DNA from: DATLGB01 sp963726825
GTDB taxonomy: Bacteria; Actinomycetota; Thermoleophilia; Solirubrobacterales; Solirubrobacteraceae
Direction: 5' to 3'
Assembly: GCA_963726825.1 (NCBI GenBank)
Contig: CAVSDT010000002.1
Span: 1,860,001-1,924,000 of the forward strand
DNA: 64,000 nt
The notes beneath the pieces are model-generated. The model was not told the origin of the DNA. It saw only the letters and a list, made by a program, of their open reading frames with translations, and did no database searches. Made by a program: the position numbers and the translations under genes. This document shows, piece by piece, positions 40,317 through 47,537 of this stretch. Numbering within the stretch: position 1 is the first letter of the stretch; each line of letters starts with the position of its first letter.

Positions 40317-41696
40317 TCAGCGGCGGTCGCGCCACGCCGCGTGCTCGATGCCCAGCTCGGTGCGGGGCGGCAGGCCGGCCCGCAGCTCGTCGCCGAGCGC
40401 ATGCCAGTCGGCGGCGGCGCGCAGGTCACACAGCGCCGAGAAGCTCATGTTCTCCATCCGCCGCAGCAGCAGCGCCTCCGGGGGGACGTCGAAGGAGCGC
40501 ACCATCGACAGCCACTCCGGGCCGAGGCGCATGACGCGCTCCGCGAGGTCGACGGCGTAGTCGCCCGTCAGCCGGAAGGGCTGCTCGAGCTCCCACATCC
40601 ACTCGCCCGTGATGAGCATGTACGCGAGCAGCAGGTCCTCGTCGACCTCGCCCCGGAGGTAGCCGAGGTCGCGGAAGTGCGTCGCGAGCCCGTGCGCGTC
40701 CTCGGCGGTGAGGGCGCGGTAGATCGCGGCCTCGCGCTCGACGTAGCCCTTGTCGAGTGCGCGCACGAGCCCGAAGTCGATCGCCACGAGCCGCCCGTCG
40801 GCGCGGTTGCGCAGCAGGTTGCCCGGGTGCGGGTCGCCCAGCGCGAGGTCCAGCTCGCTCGCGGTGGCGAAGAAGAAGCGCAGGATCGTCTCCCCCAGCC
40901 GGTCGCGATCGGCATCGGGGAGCGCCTTCATCGCGGCGAAGCCGTCGCCGTCGACCCAGTCCGTGACGAGGACGCGCCGGGTCGAGAGCTCCGTGTCGAC
41001 CCCCGGGACCAGGACGTGCGGATGGTCGCGCCAGTAGCGGGCGACGCGGCGGCCGTTGGTGGCCTCGAGCTCGTAGTCGAGCTCCTCCGAGATGCGCTCG
41101 CGCAGCTCGTTGACGAGCGCCTTGCCGTCCAGGCCGGGCGCCAGCCGCCTGATCAGCGGCACGAGCGCGCGAGCGGCGCGCAGGTCGGCGTCGACGGCCT
41201 CGGCGATGCCGGGGTACTGGACCTTGACGGCCACGTCGCGCCCATCGCGGGTGACGCCGCGGTAGACCTGCCCGATCGAGGCGGCGGCCACGGCCTCCTG
41301 ATCGAGGTCCGCGAGCACCGTCGCCGGGTTCTGGCCCCAGTCCTGGCGCATGACCTTCTCGACGTCCTTGAACGAGACGCGCGGGGCGTCGTCGCGCAGG
41401 GCGGCGAGCTTGGTCTTGAGCCGCTCGCGGTCCTCCGGCTCGAGGTTGGGGAGGTCGACCGTCGAGAGCACCTGCCCGAACTTCATCGCCGCGCCCTTCA
41501 TGCGGCCGAGCTGGTCGACGACCTCCTCGGCGATCTTGGCGTAGCGCTTGCTCTGCGCGACCCGCCTGCCGTCGTCGTCGCGGGTGCGGTCGGTGAGGCG
41601 ACCGCCGGCGGCGCGGGCGCTCTGGCCGGCGACGAGGGCGCCCAACCTGGCCGAGCGGCCGATGCGAGAGGTCGGGGGTCTGCGCTCGGTGGGCAT
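40317..41696 (-). CDS. ABC1/UbiB-family atypical kinase
   Basis: A 459-residue ADCK/UbiB-like protein. Family marks are GRMKGAAMKFGQVLS (KxGQ inhibitory helix), AVAAASIGQVYRGV (Ala-rich loop), VAVKVQYPGI (catalytic Lys), LALGDPHPGNLLRN and VAIDFGLVRAL (metal-binding DFG). There is no C-terminal membrane anchor pair as in UbiB. It is thought to act as an ATPase in isoprenoid lipid or quinone metabolism. It stands alone between the EamA-like gene and the GGDEF gene on the same strand. Confidence 0.9.
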   Translation of the reverse strand: MPTERRPPTSRIGRSARLGALVAGQSARAAGGRLTDRTRDDDGRRVAQSKRYAKIAEEVVDQLGRMKGAAMKFGQVLSTVDLPNLEPEDRERLKTKLAALRDDAPRVSFKDVEKVMRQDWGQNPATVLADLDQEAVAAASIGQVYRGVTRDGRDVAVKVQYPGIAEAVDADLRAARALVPLIRRLAPGLDGKALVNELRERISEELDYELEATNGRRVARYWRDHPHVLVPGVDTELSTRRVLVTDWVDGDGFAAMKALPDADRDRLGETILRFFFATASELDLALGDPHPGNLLRNRADGRLVAIDFGLVRALDKGYVEREAAIYRALTAEDAHGLATHFRDLGYLRGEVDEDLLLAYMLITGEWMWELEQPFRLTGDYAVDLAERVMRLGPEWLSMVRSFDVPPEALLLRRMENMSFSALCDLRAAADWHALGDELRAGLPPRTELGIEHAAWRDRR

Positions 41697-41753
41697 CGTC
41701 GAGGAGTACGGCGCGCGGGCGGCGCACGGATCGCCCCGAGGGTGACGTCCGCC

Positions 41754-43289
41754 TCAGTCGGAGGCGACGCGGTTGCGCCCGGCCCGCTTGGCCGCGTACA
41801 TGTGGCGATCGGCCTGGAGCATCAGCGGATCGAGGCCGAGCGGGGCGGCAGCCACACCGATGCTCGCCGTCAGGGTCAGGCCGGGGGCGTAGCGGCTCCA
41901 GTCCTCCCCCTCGATCTGCGCGCGCAGGCGCTCGCAGACGAGGGCGGCGGCCGCGAGCTCGGTGTGGGGCATGACGACGACGAACTCCTCCCCCCCGAGG
42001 CGGGCGACGAGGTCTCCCGAGCGCGCCGATGCCCGCAGCACGAGCCCGGCCCGGCGCAGGACGTGATCGCCGACGTCGTGGCCGAAGCGGTCGTTGACGG
42101 TCTTGAAGCGGTCGAGGTCGATGACCGCGACCGCCGTCGTCTCCCCCGCCGTGGCCGCCGCGAACACGCGCAGGAGGTGGCGGCGGTTGTGCAGGCCGGT
42201 CAGGGGGTCGCGCTCGGCCTGCTCGCGCAGGGCATCGGCCTCGCGCCGCGCGGCGGCGCCGGCGGCCGTGGCGCGCTCGACCTCCAGGCGCAGCTCGGCG
42301 AACTCGGCGGCGACGACGCGCTCGAGCTCGGCGCACTCGGCCAGCGCCTCGTAGGCGGCCTCGAGGCGGCCGGCGCCGCGCAGCGCCTCGGCCAGCTCGC
42401 GCAGGACCATCGCGCGGGCGTGCGGGGTCGTGTCCCCGAGCCGGGCCAGTCCGGCGGACCCGGCCTCGGCGGCCGCGGCGACGTCCCCGGCCGCGAGGAG
42501 CGCCTGGACCCGGACGAGGACGGTCATCCCGAGCAGGTACGGGCTCGGGAACGCGAGCGCGGCGAGGCGCTCCATCGCGGTGGTGACGGTCGCGACCGCG
42601 TCGTCCGGCCGGCCGGCGGCGAGTTGGACCTGGGCGCGGGTGACGCCCAGCAGCGCCCGGAGGACGTCGCTGTGGCCCGTGACGCGCGCGGCCTCGGCGT
42701 CAGCGCGGTCCAGTGCTGCCAGGGCCTCCTCGCTGTCGCCGCCCAGCAGCGCCATCGTGGCGAGGTCGTTGTGGGACGCGGCGGTCTCCCACGGGTCCTC
42801 GATGGTCTCGCACAGGGCGATCATGCGGCGCGCCTCGTCCGGCCAGCCGGGGTCCTCCAGGTTGCCGAGGACGATGCAGGCGCTCCGGCGGGCGTAGACG
42901 CCCAGCCAGGCGTCCGCCGCGGCGTCGGCGGCCGCGATCGCGGCGTGGGCGTGCTCGAGCGCCTCGCGATAGCCGCCGGTGAAGAACGCGAGCTGCGCGC
43001 GAAAGCCCGCCACCTCGACGTCGAGGTCGGGGCTGCGCAGCGCCGCGCCCTCGTTCTCCGCGAGGGCGCAGAGGCGGAACGCCGTCGCGAGGTCGCCTTC
43101 CTGGAGCATCGCGAGCCCGCGGAGGACCAGCGCGCGGACGCGGCCGATCCTGTCGCCCATGGCGCGCGCGTCCGCCTCGGCCTCCTCCGTCAGGGCGATC
43201 GCGCCGGCGGGGTCCTCGATGATCTCGCGCCGTGCCCGGGCGAGCGTCGTACGCAGAGTGGTGGCCGGGTCCGGGGGGGTCAAGGTCAA
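41754..43289 (-). CDS. TPR-like/GGDEF diguanylate cyclase
   Basis: A protein of about 511 residues. The first two thirds are Ala-rich helical repeats resembling TPRs (GYREALEHAHAAIAAADAA, GDSEEALAALDRADAEAARV). A coiled-coil linker leads into a GGDEF domain: RDPLTGLHNRRHLLRV, DLDRFKTVNDRFGHDVGD and LGGEEFVVVMPH. The GGEEF active site is intact and RSGD five residues upstream forms a product-inhibition I-site. It should make cyclic di-GMP. No membrane span is seen. The TTG at 43289 is the most likely start because farther-upstream frames run into tmRNA; it is uncertain. Confidence 0.83.
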   Translation of the reverse strand: MTLTPPDPATTLRTTLARARREIIEDPAGAIALTEEAEADARAMGDRIGRVRALVLRGLAMLQEGDLATAFRLCALAENEGAALRSPDLDVEVAGFRAQLAFFTGGYREALEHAHAAIAAADAAADAWLGVYARRSACIVLGNLEDPGWPDEARRMIALCETIEDPWETAASHNDLATMALLGGDSEEALAALDRADAEAARVTGHSDVLRALLGVTRAQVQLAAGRPDDAVATVTTAMERLAALAFPSPYLLGMTVLVRVQALLAAGDVAAAAEAGSAGLARLGDTTPHARAMVLRELAEALRGAGRLEAAYEALAECAELERVVAAEFAELRLEVERATAAGAAARREADALREQAERDPLTGLHNRRHLLRVFAAATAGETTAVAVIDLDRFKTVNDRFGHDVGDHVLRRAGLVLRASARSGDLVARLGGEEFVVVMPHTELAAAALVCERLRAQIEGEDWSRYAPGLTLTASIGVAAAPLGLDPLMLQADRHMYAAKRAGRNRVASD

Positions 43290-43388
43290 CGGGTGTGGGC
43301 CGTGGGGCAGTCCCCGCCGCCTCGAGACGATCGGGACAGATGGTGCCAGGCCGGGGATCGCGCGTGCGGCTCCCCTTCCCGCGGCAGA

Positions 43389-43415
43389 CGAGGGGCCCCG
43401 GATCGGGGCCCCTCG
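43389..43415 (-). terminator. Terminator hairpin of tmRNA
   Basis: A perfect 12-base stem (CGAGGGGCCCCG with CGGGGCCCCTCG) with a 3-base loop lies 7 bases downstream of the mature tmRNA 3' end. There is no T-run. It could end ssrA transcription or guide 3' processing. Confidence 0.7.
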
Positions 43416-43421
43416 GTGCAG

Positions 43422-43789
43422 TGGAGACGGTGGGAATCGAACCCACGTCCGCAACCGCGCGAATGCAGCGTCTACGAGTGTGTCCAGGGCTCTGTGTCTC
43501 GCGCGCCGCTCGCTGACCCTGGCGAGGTTGCGGTGCGCCAGCCCGACTTTGAGGTCCCCGGTTTGGCGTGGGCGGTCCGCCCCGGGCAAGCCTGCTGCTT
43601 GACACCGGACATCCCCGCCGCAGGCTGCGGGGGCCGATGATCTCGCGGTCTAGTTCAACTAGGCGGCGAGACGGAAGTCGTGAGACTCCGCACTTGTGTT
43701 TTGCACCGGATCATTTAACGAGGCCAACCGGGCGTCCTCGACTCGCAACTGCAGACACGTGACCGGCCACGTCGAAGCCTGTCGTCCCC
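43422..43789 (-). ncRNA. ssrA: Transfer-messenger RNA (tmRNA)
   Basis: A 368-base tmRNA that rescues stalled ribosomes with SmpB. The 5' end GGGGACG (43783-43789) pairs with CGTCTCC (43423-43429) as the acceptor stem, followed by discriminator A at 43422; CCA is not encoded. The T-arm GTGGGTTCGATTCCCAC is near the 3' end, and the 5' part has the typical GGCTTCGACG. The tag frame ends in SAESHDFRLAA with TAG at 43659-43661 and a second in-frame TAG 9 bases on. The resume codon is unclear: in-frame GTG (43704-43706), CCG or GAT rather than the usual Ala or Gly codon. Confidence 0.93.
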
Positions 43790-43811
43790 ATGACTGCCTT
43801 ACAGCCTCATC

Positions 43812-44234
43812 CTACCCCAGGAGGCTGCGGCCGAAGCGGCGCTTGCGCGGCTCGGCCACGAGCCGGTCCGCCTCGCGACGGCGGCGCTCCTCGTAGGCCT
43901 CGAGCTCGGCGTCGGCCTCGGCGAGGCGGATGCGCGCCTGCTCGGCCACCTCGGCCTCGAGCGCGCTGAGCTCCTCCGTGAGCTGCGCGCGGGTGGAGGC
44001 GAGCTCGCGGGCGGCCTCGCGGCGGGCGGCGGCGACGATGCCCGCGGCCTGCTCGCGGGCGGCGGCGAGCACGGCGGCGGCCTCCTCCTCGCTGCGGCGG
44101 ACGAGCTCTCCCTGGCGCTCACCCGCGAACCACGCGGCGACGAGCTCCAGGTGCCGGTCGACCTCCTCGGGGTCGTAGCCGCCGGTGACCTCCGGGAAGC
44201 CGCGCTGGATGCCGAGGGCGAAGGTGCTGGGCAT
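43812..44234 (-). CDS. DivIVA-like coiled-coil protein, short paralogue
   Basis: A 140-residue protein. The N-terminus (about 1-40) resembles the lipid-binding start of DivIVA-domain proteins: IQRGFPEVTGGYDPEEVDRHLELVAAWF. A long charged Ala/Glu/Arg coiled coil follows, ending in a basic segment (RKRRFGRSLLG). It is a paralogue of the next gene upstream, which shares GYDPxEVDxHLExVAxWF. Its stop is only 22 bases before the tmRNA 5' end. Such proteins organise poles or septa by binding curved membrane; role here is inference. Confidence 0.75.
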   Translation of the reverse strand: MPSTFALGIQRGFPEVTGGYDPEEVDRHLELVAAWFAGERQGELVRRSEEEAAAVLAAAREQAAGIVAAARREAARELASTRAQLTEELSALEAEVAEQARIRLAEADAELEAYEERRRREADRLVAEPRKRRFGRSLLG

Positions 44235-44240
44235 GCGGGG

Positions 44241-44271
44241 GGATTCGACGTCGCGCACCCGGGTCCTCGCC
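44241..44271 (-). promoter_or_regulatory. Shared 31-base upstream box (copy 1)
   Basis: Read toward the gene, GGCGAGGACC, 12 variable bases and GTCGAATCC lie 6 bases before the ATG of the short DivIVA-like gene. The same two blocks with identical spacing lie before its paralogue. The closeness to the ATG fits a promoter for a leaderless mRNA. Confidence 0.45.
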
Positions 44272-44346
44272 GGGATGTCGGACGGTCGACCACGACGGCG
44301 GTCGTGACCGTGCGCAGCCGCCAGGCGTCGCGGCCGTGGTGTCGCC

Positions 44347-45000
44347 TCAGGCGTAGCGGCCGCGGCGGGCGCCCTCGACGAGGCGGTCGGCCTCGCGGCG
44401 GCGGCGCTGCTCGTACTCGTGGGCCGCCTGCTCGGCCTCCGCCAGCAGCGTCCTGCGGTGAGCCGCGGCTTCCGCGCCGATCGCCTCGAGCTGGGCCTCG
44501 CGGCGCGCGCGGCCGGACGCCTCGAGCTCGGCCGCCTGCGCACGGGCGGCGGCGAGCAGCGCGTCGGCCTGCGCACGGGCGGCGTCCGTGAGGCGCTGCG
44601 CCTCGGCCTGGGCGGCCGTCAGGATCCCGTCCCCCTCCGCACGCGCGGCCGCGACGGTCTCGGACGCCGCGGCGGCGAGCCTGGCGTCGGTGAGCAGCGA
44701 GTCCGCCCGGAGGCGGGCGCCCTCGAGCGTGGCCTCGGCCTCGACCCGCGCGCCGGTGACGATCGCCTCGGCCTCGCGCTCGGCGCCGTCGCGATCGGCG
44801 GCGATCCGGGCCTCCGCCTCGGCGACGACCGCCTCGCGCTCGGCGAGCGCGGTCTCGATCCGGCCGGCGGCCGCCCGCAGTCCGCCCTGGCGGAACCAGC
44901 CCGCGACCATCTCGAGGTGGTGGTCGACCTCGGCCGGGTCGTACCCGTCCTTGACGCGGTCGAAGGGCCGTTCGATGCCGGAGAGCGGGCGGTCGGCCAT
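44347..45000 (-). CDS. DivIVA-like coiled-coil protein, long paralogue
   Basis: A 217-residue protein. The first 40 residues (IERPFDRVKDGYDPAEVDHHLEMVAGWF) match the short paralogue, then a continuous Ala/Glu/Arg heptad coiled coil runs from about 45 to the C-terminus. It contains repeated ARAQADALLAAARAQAAEL-type units and ends with RRRREADRLVEGARRGRYA. It is cytoplasmic and probably oligomeric at the membrane. It lies 112 bases upstream of its paralogue in tandem. A specific partner is not visible. Confidence 0.75.
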   Translation of the reverse strand: MADRPLSGIERPFDRVKDGYDPAEVDHHLEMVAGWFRQGGLRAAAGRIETALAEREAVVAEAEARIAADRDGAEREAEAIVTGARVEAEATLEGARLRADSLLTDARLAAAASETVAAARAEGDGILTAAQAEAQRLTDAARAQADALLAAARAQAAELEASGRARREAQLEAIGAEAAAHRRTLLAEAEQAAHEYEQRRRREADRLVEGARRGRYA

Positions 45001-45006
45001 GGCTGC

Positions 45007-45037
45007 GGATTCGACCCCGGCGCGCCCGGTCCTCGCC
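45007..45037 (-). promoter_or_regulatory. Shared 31-base upstream box (copy 2)
   Basis: This is the same pair of blocks as at 44241-44271 (GGCGAGGACC, 12 bases, GTCGAATCC), again ending 6 bases before the ATG, here of the long DivIVA-like gene. Flanks are identical while the central 12 bases differ. Confidence 0.45.
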
Positions 45038-45079
45038 CGCGCGGCTTCAACCGGCGCTCCACGGGTACGGCAGGTGACC

Positions 45080-46450
45080 ATGCAGACCTTCGATGCCATC
45101 GTCATCGGCGCCGGCCCGGCCGGCGAGGTCGCGGCCGGCCGGCTCGGCAAGGCCGGACTCTCCGTCGCCATCGTGGAGCGCGAGCTGATCGGCGGCGAGT
45201 GCGCGTTCTGGGCCTGCATGCCGTCCAAGGCGTTGCTGCGCGCCGGAGAGCTCCTGCCGGAGAACGGGCGCGTCCCCGGTGCCGCGGAGGCCGTCACCGG
45301 ATCCCTCGACGTCACCGCCGTCCTCCGTCGCCGCGACGAGGTCATCCACGACCTCGACGACGCCGGCCAGACCCCCTGGCTGGAGAAGCAGGGCGTGTCG
45401 ATCTTCCGCGGCGACGCGGTCGTGACCGCCGAGAACCGGGTGACGGTCGGCGACGAGGAGCTCGTGGCGACCAGGGGCGTCGTGCTCGCCCCCGGCACCC
45501 GGCAGGCGATGCCGCCGATCGAGGGGCTCGCCGACGTCGAGCCGTGGACCAACCGCGAGGGGACGACGTCCAAGCGCGTCCCGGAGTCGCTCATCGTCCT
45601 GGGCGGCGGCGTGGTCGGCGTCGAGCTCTCGCAGGCCTGGGCCTCCCTGGGCGCCCGGGTCACCCTGGTCGAGACGCTGGACCGGTTGATCGCGCGCGAG
45701 GAGCCCTTCGCCTCCCAGCACGTGCTGGACGCGCTGCAGGCCCGCGGGGTCGAGGTCCTCCTGGGCGCGAAGGCCGTCAGGACCTTCCGGGAGGCGGGGC
45801 TGACCGTGCTCGAGCTCGAGGACGGTCGGCGCGTCACGGGCGAGCAGCTGCTGCTCGGCGCCGGCCGCGAGGTCCGCACGGAGGCCGTCGAGGGGCTCGG
45901 CTTCGAGCCGGGCAAGCCGATCGAGGTCGACGACCACCTGCAGTCGGTCACCCACCCGTGGCTGTACGTCATCGGGGACGCCAACGGCGTCGCCCAGCTC
46001 ACCCACATGGGCAAGTACCAGGCCTCGATCGCCACCGATTGCCTCCTCGGCCGCGACACGACGCACAAGGAGGCGGCCAACGGCCCCCGCTCGCCGCGGA
46101 TCATCTTCACCGACCCGCAGGTCGCCGCCGTCGGCCACAGCGAGGCGTCGGCGCGCGAGGCCGGCATCGCCGTCCGTTGCGTCGAGGTCGAGGTGTCCCA
46201 GAACGCCGCCGGGTCCTTCTACGGCCGCAACACCCCGGGCACCGCGAAGCTCGTGGTGGACGAGGAGCGTCGCGTCGTCATCGGCGCGACCCTCACCGGC
46301 TTCGAGGTCGCCGAGCTGCTGCACCCGTTCACCATCGCCGTCGTGAGCGAGCTCACGGTGGACCAGCTCTGGCACGCGGTCCCCGCCTTCCCCACCCGCT
46401 CGGAGATCTGGCTGCGGCTGCTCGAGTCCTACGGACCGCACGAGCGCTAG
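45080..46450 (+). CDS. Pyridine nucleotide-disulfide oxidoreductase (dihydrolipoamide dehydrogenase-like)
   Basis: A 456-residue flavoprotein disulfide reductase. It has an FAD motif IVIGAGPAGEVAAGRLG, the redox pair C41/C46 (GGECAFWACMPSKAL), an NAD motif LIVLGGGVVGVELSQAWASLG, and the second FAD site LYVIGDANGVAQLTHMGKYQ. The C-terminal HAVPAFPTRSE supplies the His-Glu dyad. It is closer to mercuric-reductase/Lpd-like orphans than to complex-bound E3 because no dehydrogenase complex genes adjoin it. The electron acceptor is unknown. A very large hairpin follows it. Confidence 0.88.
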   Translation: MQTFDAIVIGAGPAGEVAAGRLGKAGLSVAIVERELIGGECAFWACMPSKALLRAGELLPENGRVPGAAEAVTGSLDVTAVLRRRDEVIHDLDDAGQTPWLEKQGVSIFRGDAVVTAENRVTVGDEELVATRGVVLAPGTRQAMPPIEGLADVEPWTNREGTTSKRVPESLIVLGGGVVGVELSQAWASLGARVTLVETLDRLIAREEPFASQHVLDALQARGVEVLLGAKAVRTFREAGLTVLELEDGRRVTGEQLLLGAGREVRTEAVEGLGFEPGKPIEVDDHLQSVTHPWLYVIGDANGVAQLTHMGKYQASIATDCLLGRDTTHKEAANGPRSPRIIFTDPQVAAVGHSEASAREAGIAVRCVEVEVSQNAAGSFYGRNTPGTAKLVVDEERRVVIGATLTGFEVAELLHPFTIAVVSELTVDQLWHAVPAFPTRSEIWLRLLESYGPHER

Positions 46451-46662
46451 CGGCCCACCAACCCCACCCCACCCCGGCGCCCACCGACCACGTCATGGCG
46501 TGGTCGGCCAGCACCGGCGGCCCAGGCCGGCCACTCGGAGCTGGTTCGCAGGTGCACCGGTCAGCCAGCTCCGAACGCGCCGTCGGCCGCCCCGGTGCTG
46601 GGGGACCACGCCATGACCCGTCCGGTGGGCGCTGGCGGTTGGGGGGCGGTTGGGGGGCGGGG
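46451..46662. repeat. Large nested imperfect inverted repeat (about 210 bases)
   Basis: The whole gap between two convergent genes is one structured element. The left arm (about 46476-46522) contains GCGCCCACC, GTCATGGCGTGGTC and CAGCACCGG. The right arm (about 46590-46633) contains their complements in reverse order. Inside, TCGGAGCTGG (46535-46544) pairs perfectly with CCAGCTCCGA (46565-46574) around a 20-base loop. C-rich and G-rich tracts continue the outer arms. It may be a bidirectional terminator, a structured RNA or the relic of a miniature mobile element. Confidence 0.6.
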
Positions 46663-46680
46663 CGGGGCGGGCGGGACGGG

Positions 46681-47019
46681 CTAGCCGGCGGCGTGGCCCG
46701 CGAGCGAGCCCTTGGCCGGCTCGCCGCCCGGCAGCGCGTCGAAGACGGTGATGTCGCGGTGGTCGGTCATGAGCTCGTCCAGGCGTGCGAGGGCGGCGGC
46801 GATGTGGGCGGATGCGAGGTGCGCGTCGAGGTCGGCCTTCGAGGCCCAGCGCTCCACGAACGTCAGCCGCGCCGGGTCCTCGGCGCCGACGTGGAGCGCG
46901 TACAGGATGCAGCCGGATTCGGCGTGGGTGGGCTCCACGAGCGCCGCCAACGCCTCCCGTGCGTCCTGCTCCTTGCCGGGCAGGGCGGTGAAGGCTCCGA
47001 CGACCACGACCTCAGACAT
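46681..47019 (-). CDS. Antibiotic biosynthesis monooxygenase (ABM) domain protein
   Basis: A 112-residue dimeric ferredoxin-like fold protein of the ABM/YgiN family: VVVGAFTALPGKEQDAREALAALV, then ESGCILYALHVGAEDPARLTFVERW and a helix SKADLDAHLASAHIAAAL. Members include quinol monooxygenases and heme-degrading enzymes, as well as inactive relatives. A heme-ligand pattern is not evident. It converges with the flavoprotein gene across the large hairpin and diverges from the VOC protein gene. Substrate unknown. Confidence 0.85.
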   Translation of the reverse strand: MSEVVVVGAFTALPGKEQDAREALAALVEPTHAESGCILYALHVGAEDPARLTFVERWASKADLDAHLASAHIAAALARLDELMTDHRDITVFDALPGGEPAKGSLAGHAAG

Positions 47020-47069
47020 GCGACGCTCCTCTCGATGGAGCCCGCACCCTACGCAAGGAGCACCCGTCC

Positions 47070-47537
47070 GTGACCGCCAGGATCAACCACGTCAGCGTCA
47101 ACGCCGTCGATCTCGAGGACTCCACGCGCTTCTACGAGGAGCTGCTCGACGCCGAGCGCATCGCGACGCCCAACTTCGGCATCCCCGTCCAGTGGCTCGC
47201 CCTCGGCCGCACGCAGCTGCACCTGTTCGAGCGCGACATCACGCCGACGAGCCACCACCACTTCGGGATCACCGTCGACGACCTCGAGCCCGTCTACCGC
47301 GCCGCCGACAAGCGCGGCGCCTGTGACGACACCGCGTTCGGCAACCGCCTCGTCCTCCTGCCGGGCGACGTCGTCCAGCTCTACGTCCGCGACCCGGCCG
47401 GCAACCTCGTGGAGATCGACCAGGCGGGCGGCCCGGGCAGCCTCCCGGACGACATGCGCGACCGGCTGAAGGCCCTGTGGGACTTCAACCCCCAGACGGA
47501 GGCCAACCTGGAGGGCCGGCTGTTCGTCCCGGACTAG
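47070..47537 (+). CDS. VOC-family (glyoxalase/dioxygenase fold) protein
   Basis: A 155-residue single VOC module pair: INHVSVNAVDLEDSTRFYEELLDAERI at the start, LHLFERD, HHHFGITVDDLEPVY in the middle and VQLYVRDPAGNLVEID at the end. H7, the histidine in the HHFG segment and E in the NLVEID motif are plausible metal ligands, as in glyoxalase I and extradiol dioxygenases. The GTG at 47070 starts 50 bases from the divergent ABM gene. The reaction is unknown. It converges with the SDR gene by a 4-base overlap. Confidence 0.85.
   Translation: MTARINHVSVNAVDLEDSTRFYEELLDAERIATPNFGIPVQWLALGRTQLHLFERDITPTSHHHFGITVDDLEPVYRAADKRGACDDTAFGNRLVLLPGDVVQLYVRDPAGNLVEIDQAGGPGSLPDDMRDRLKALWDFNPQTEANLEGRLFVPD

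Noticed and set aside
41548..41745. A small plus-strand gene in front of the ABC1 kinase
   Set aside because: It is mostly antisense to the kinase start, with no good ribosome site or conserved pattern.
43422..43450. A possible tRNA gene because of the GTGGGTTCGATTCCCAC T-arm
   Set aside because: The 5' partner of the acceptor stem is 360 bases away and a tag frame lies between, so this is tmRNA, not a tRNA.
43290..43589. An N-terminal extension of the GGDEF protein upstream of 43289
   Set aside because: The frame continues into tmRNA and its terminator; the extra residues resemble no domain.
40299..43640. An 1113-codon plus-strand open frame
   Set aside because: It runs antisense to the ABC1 kinase and GGDEF genes and through tmRNA, with no family motifs and biased composition.
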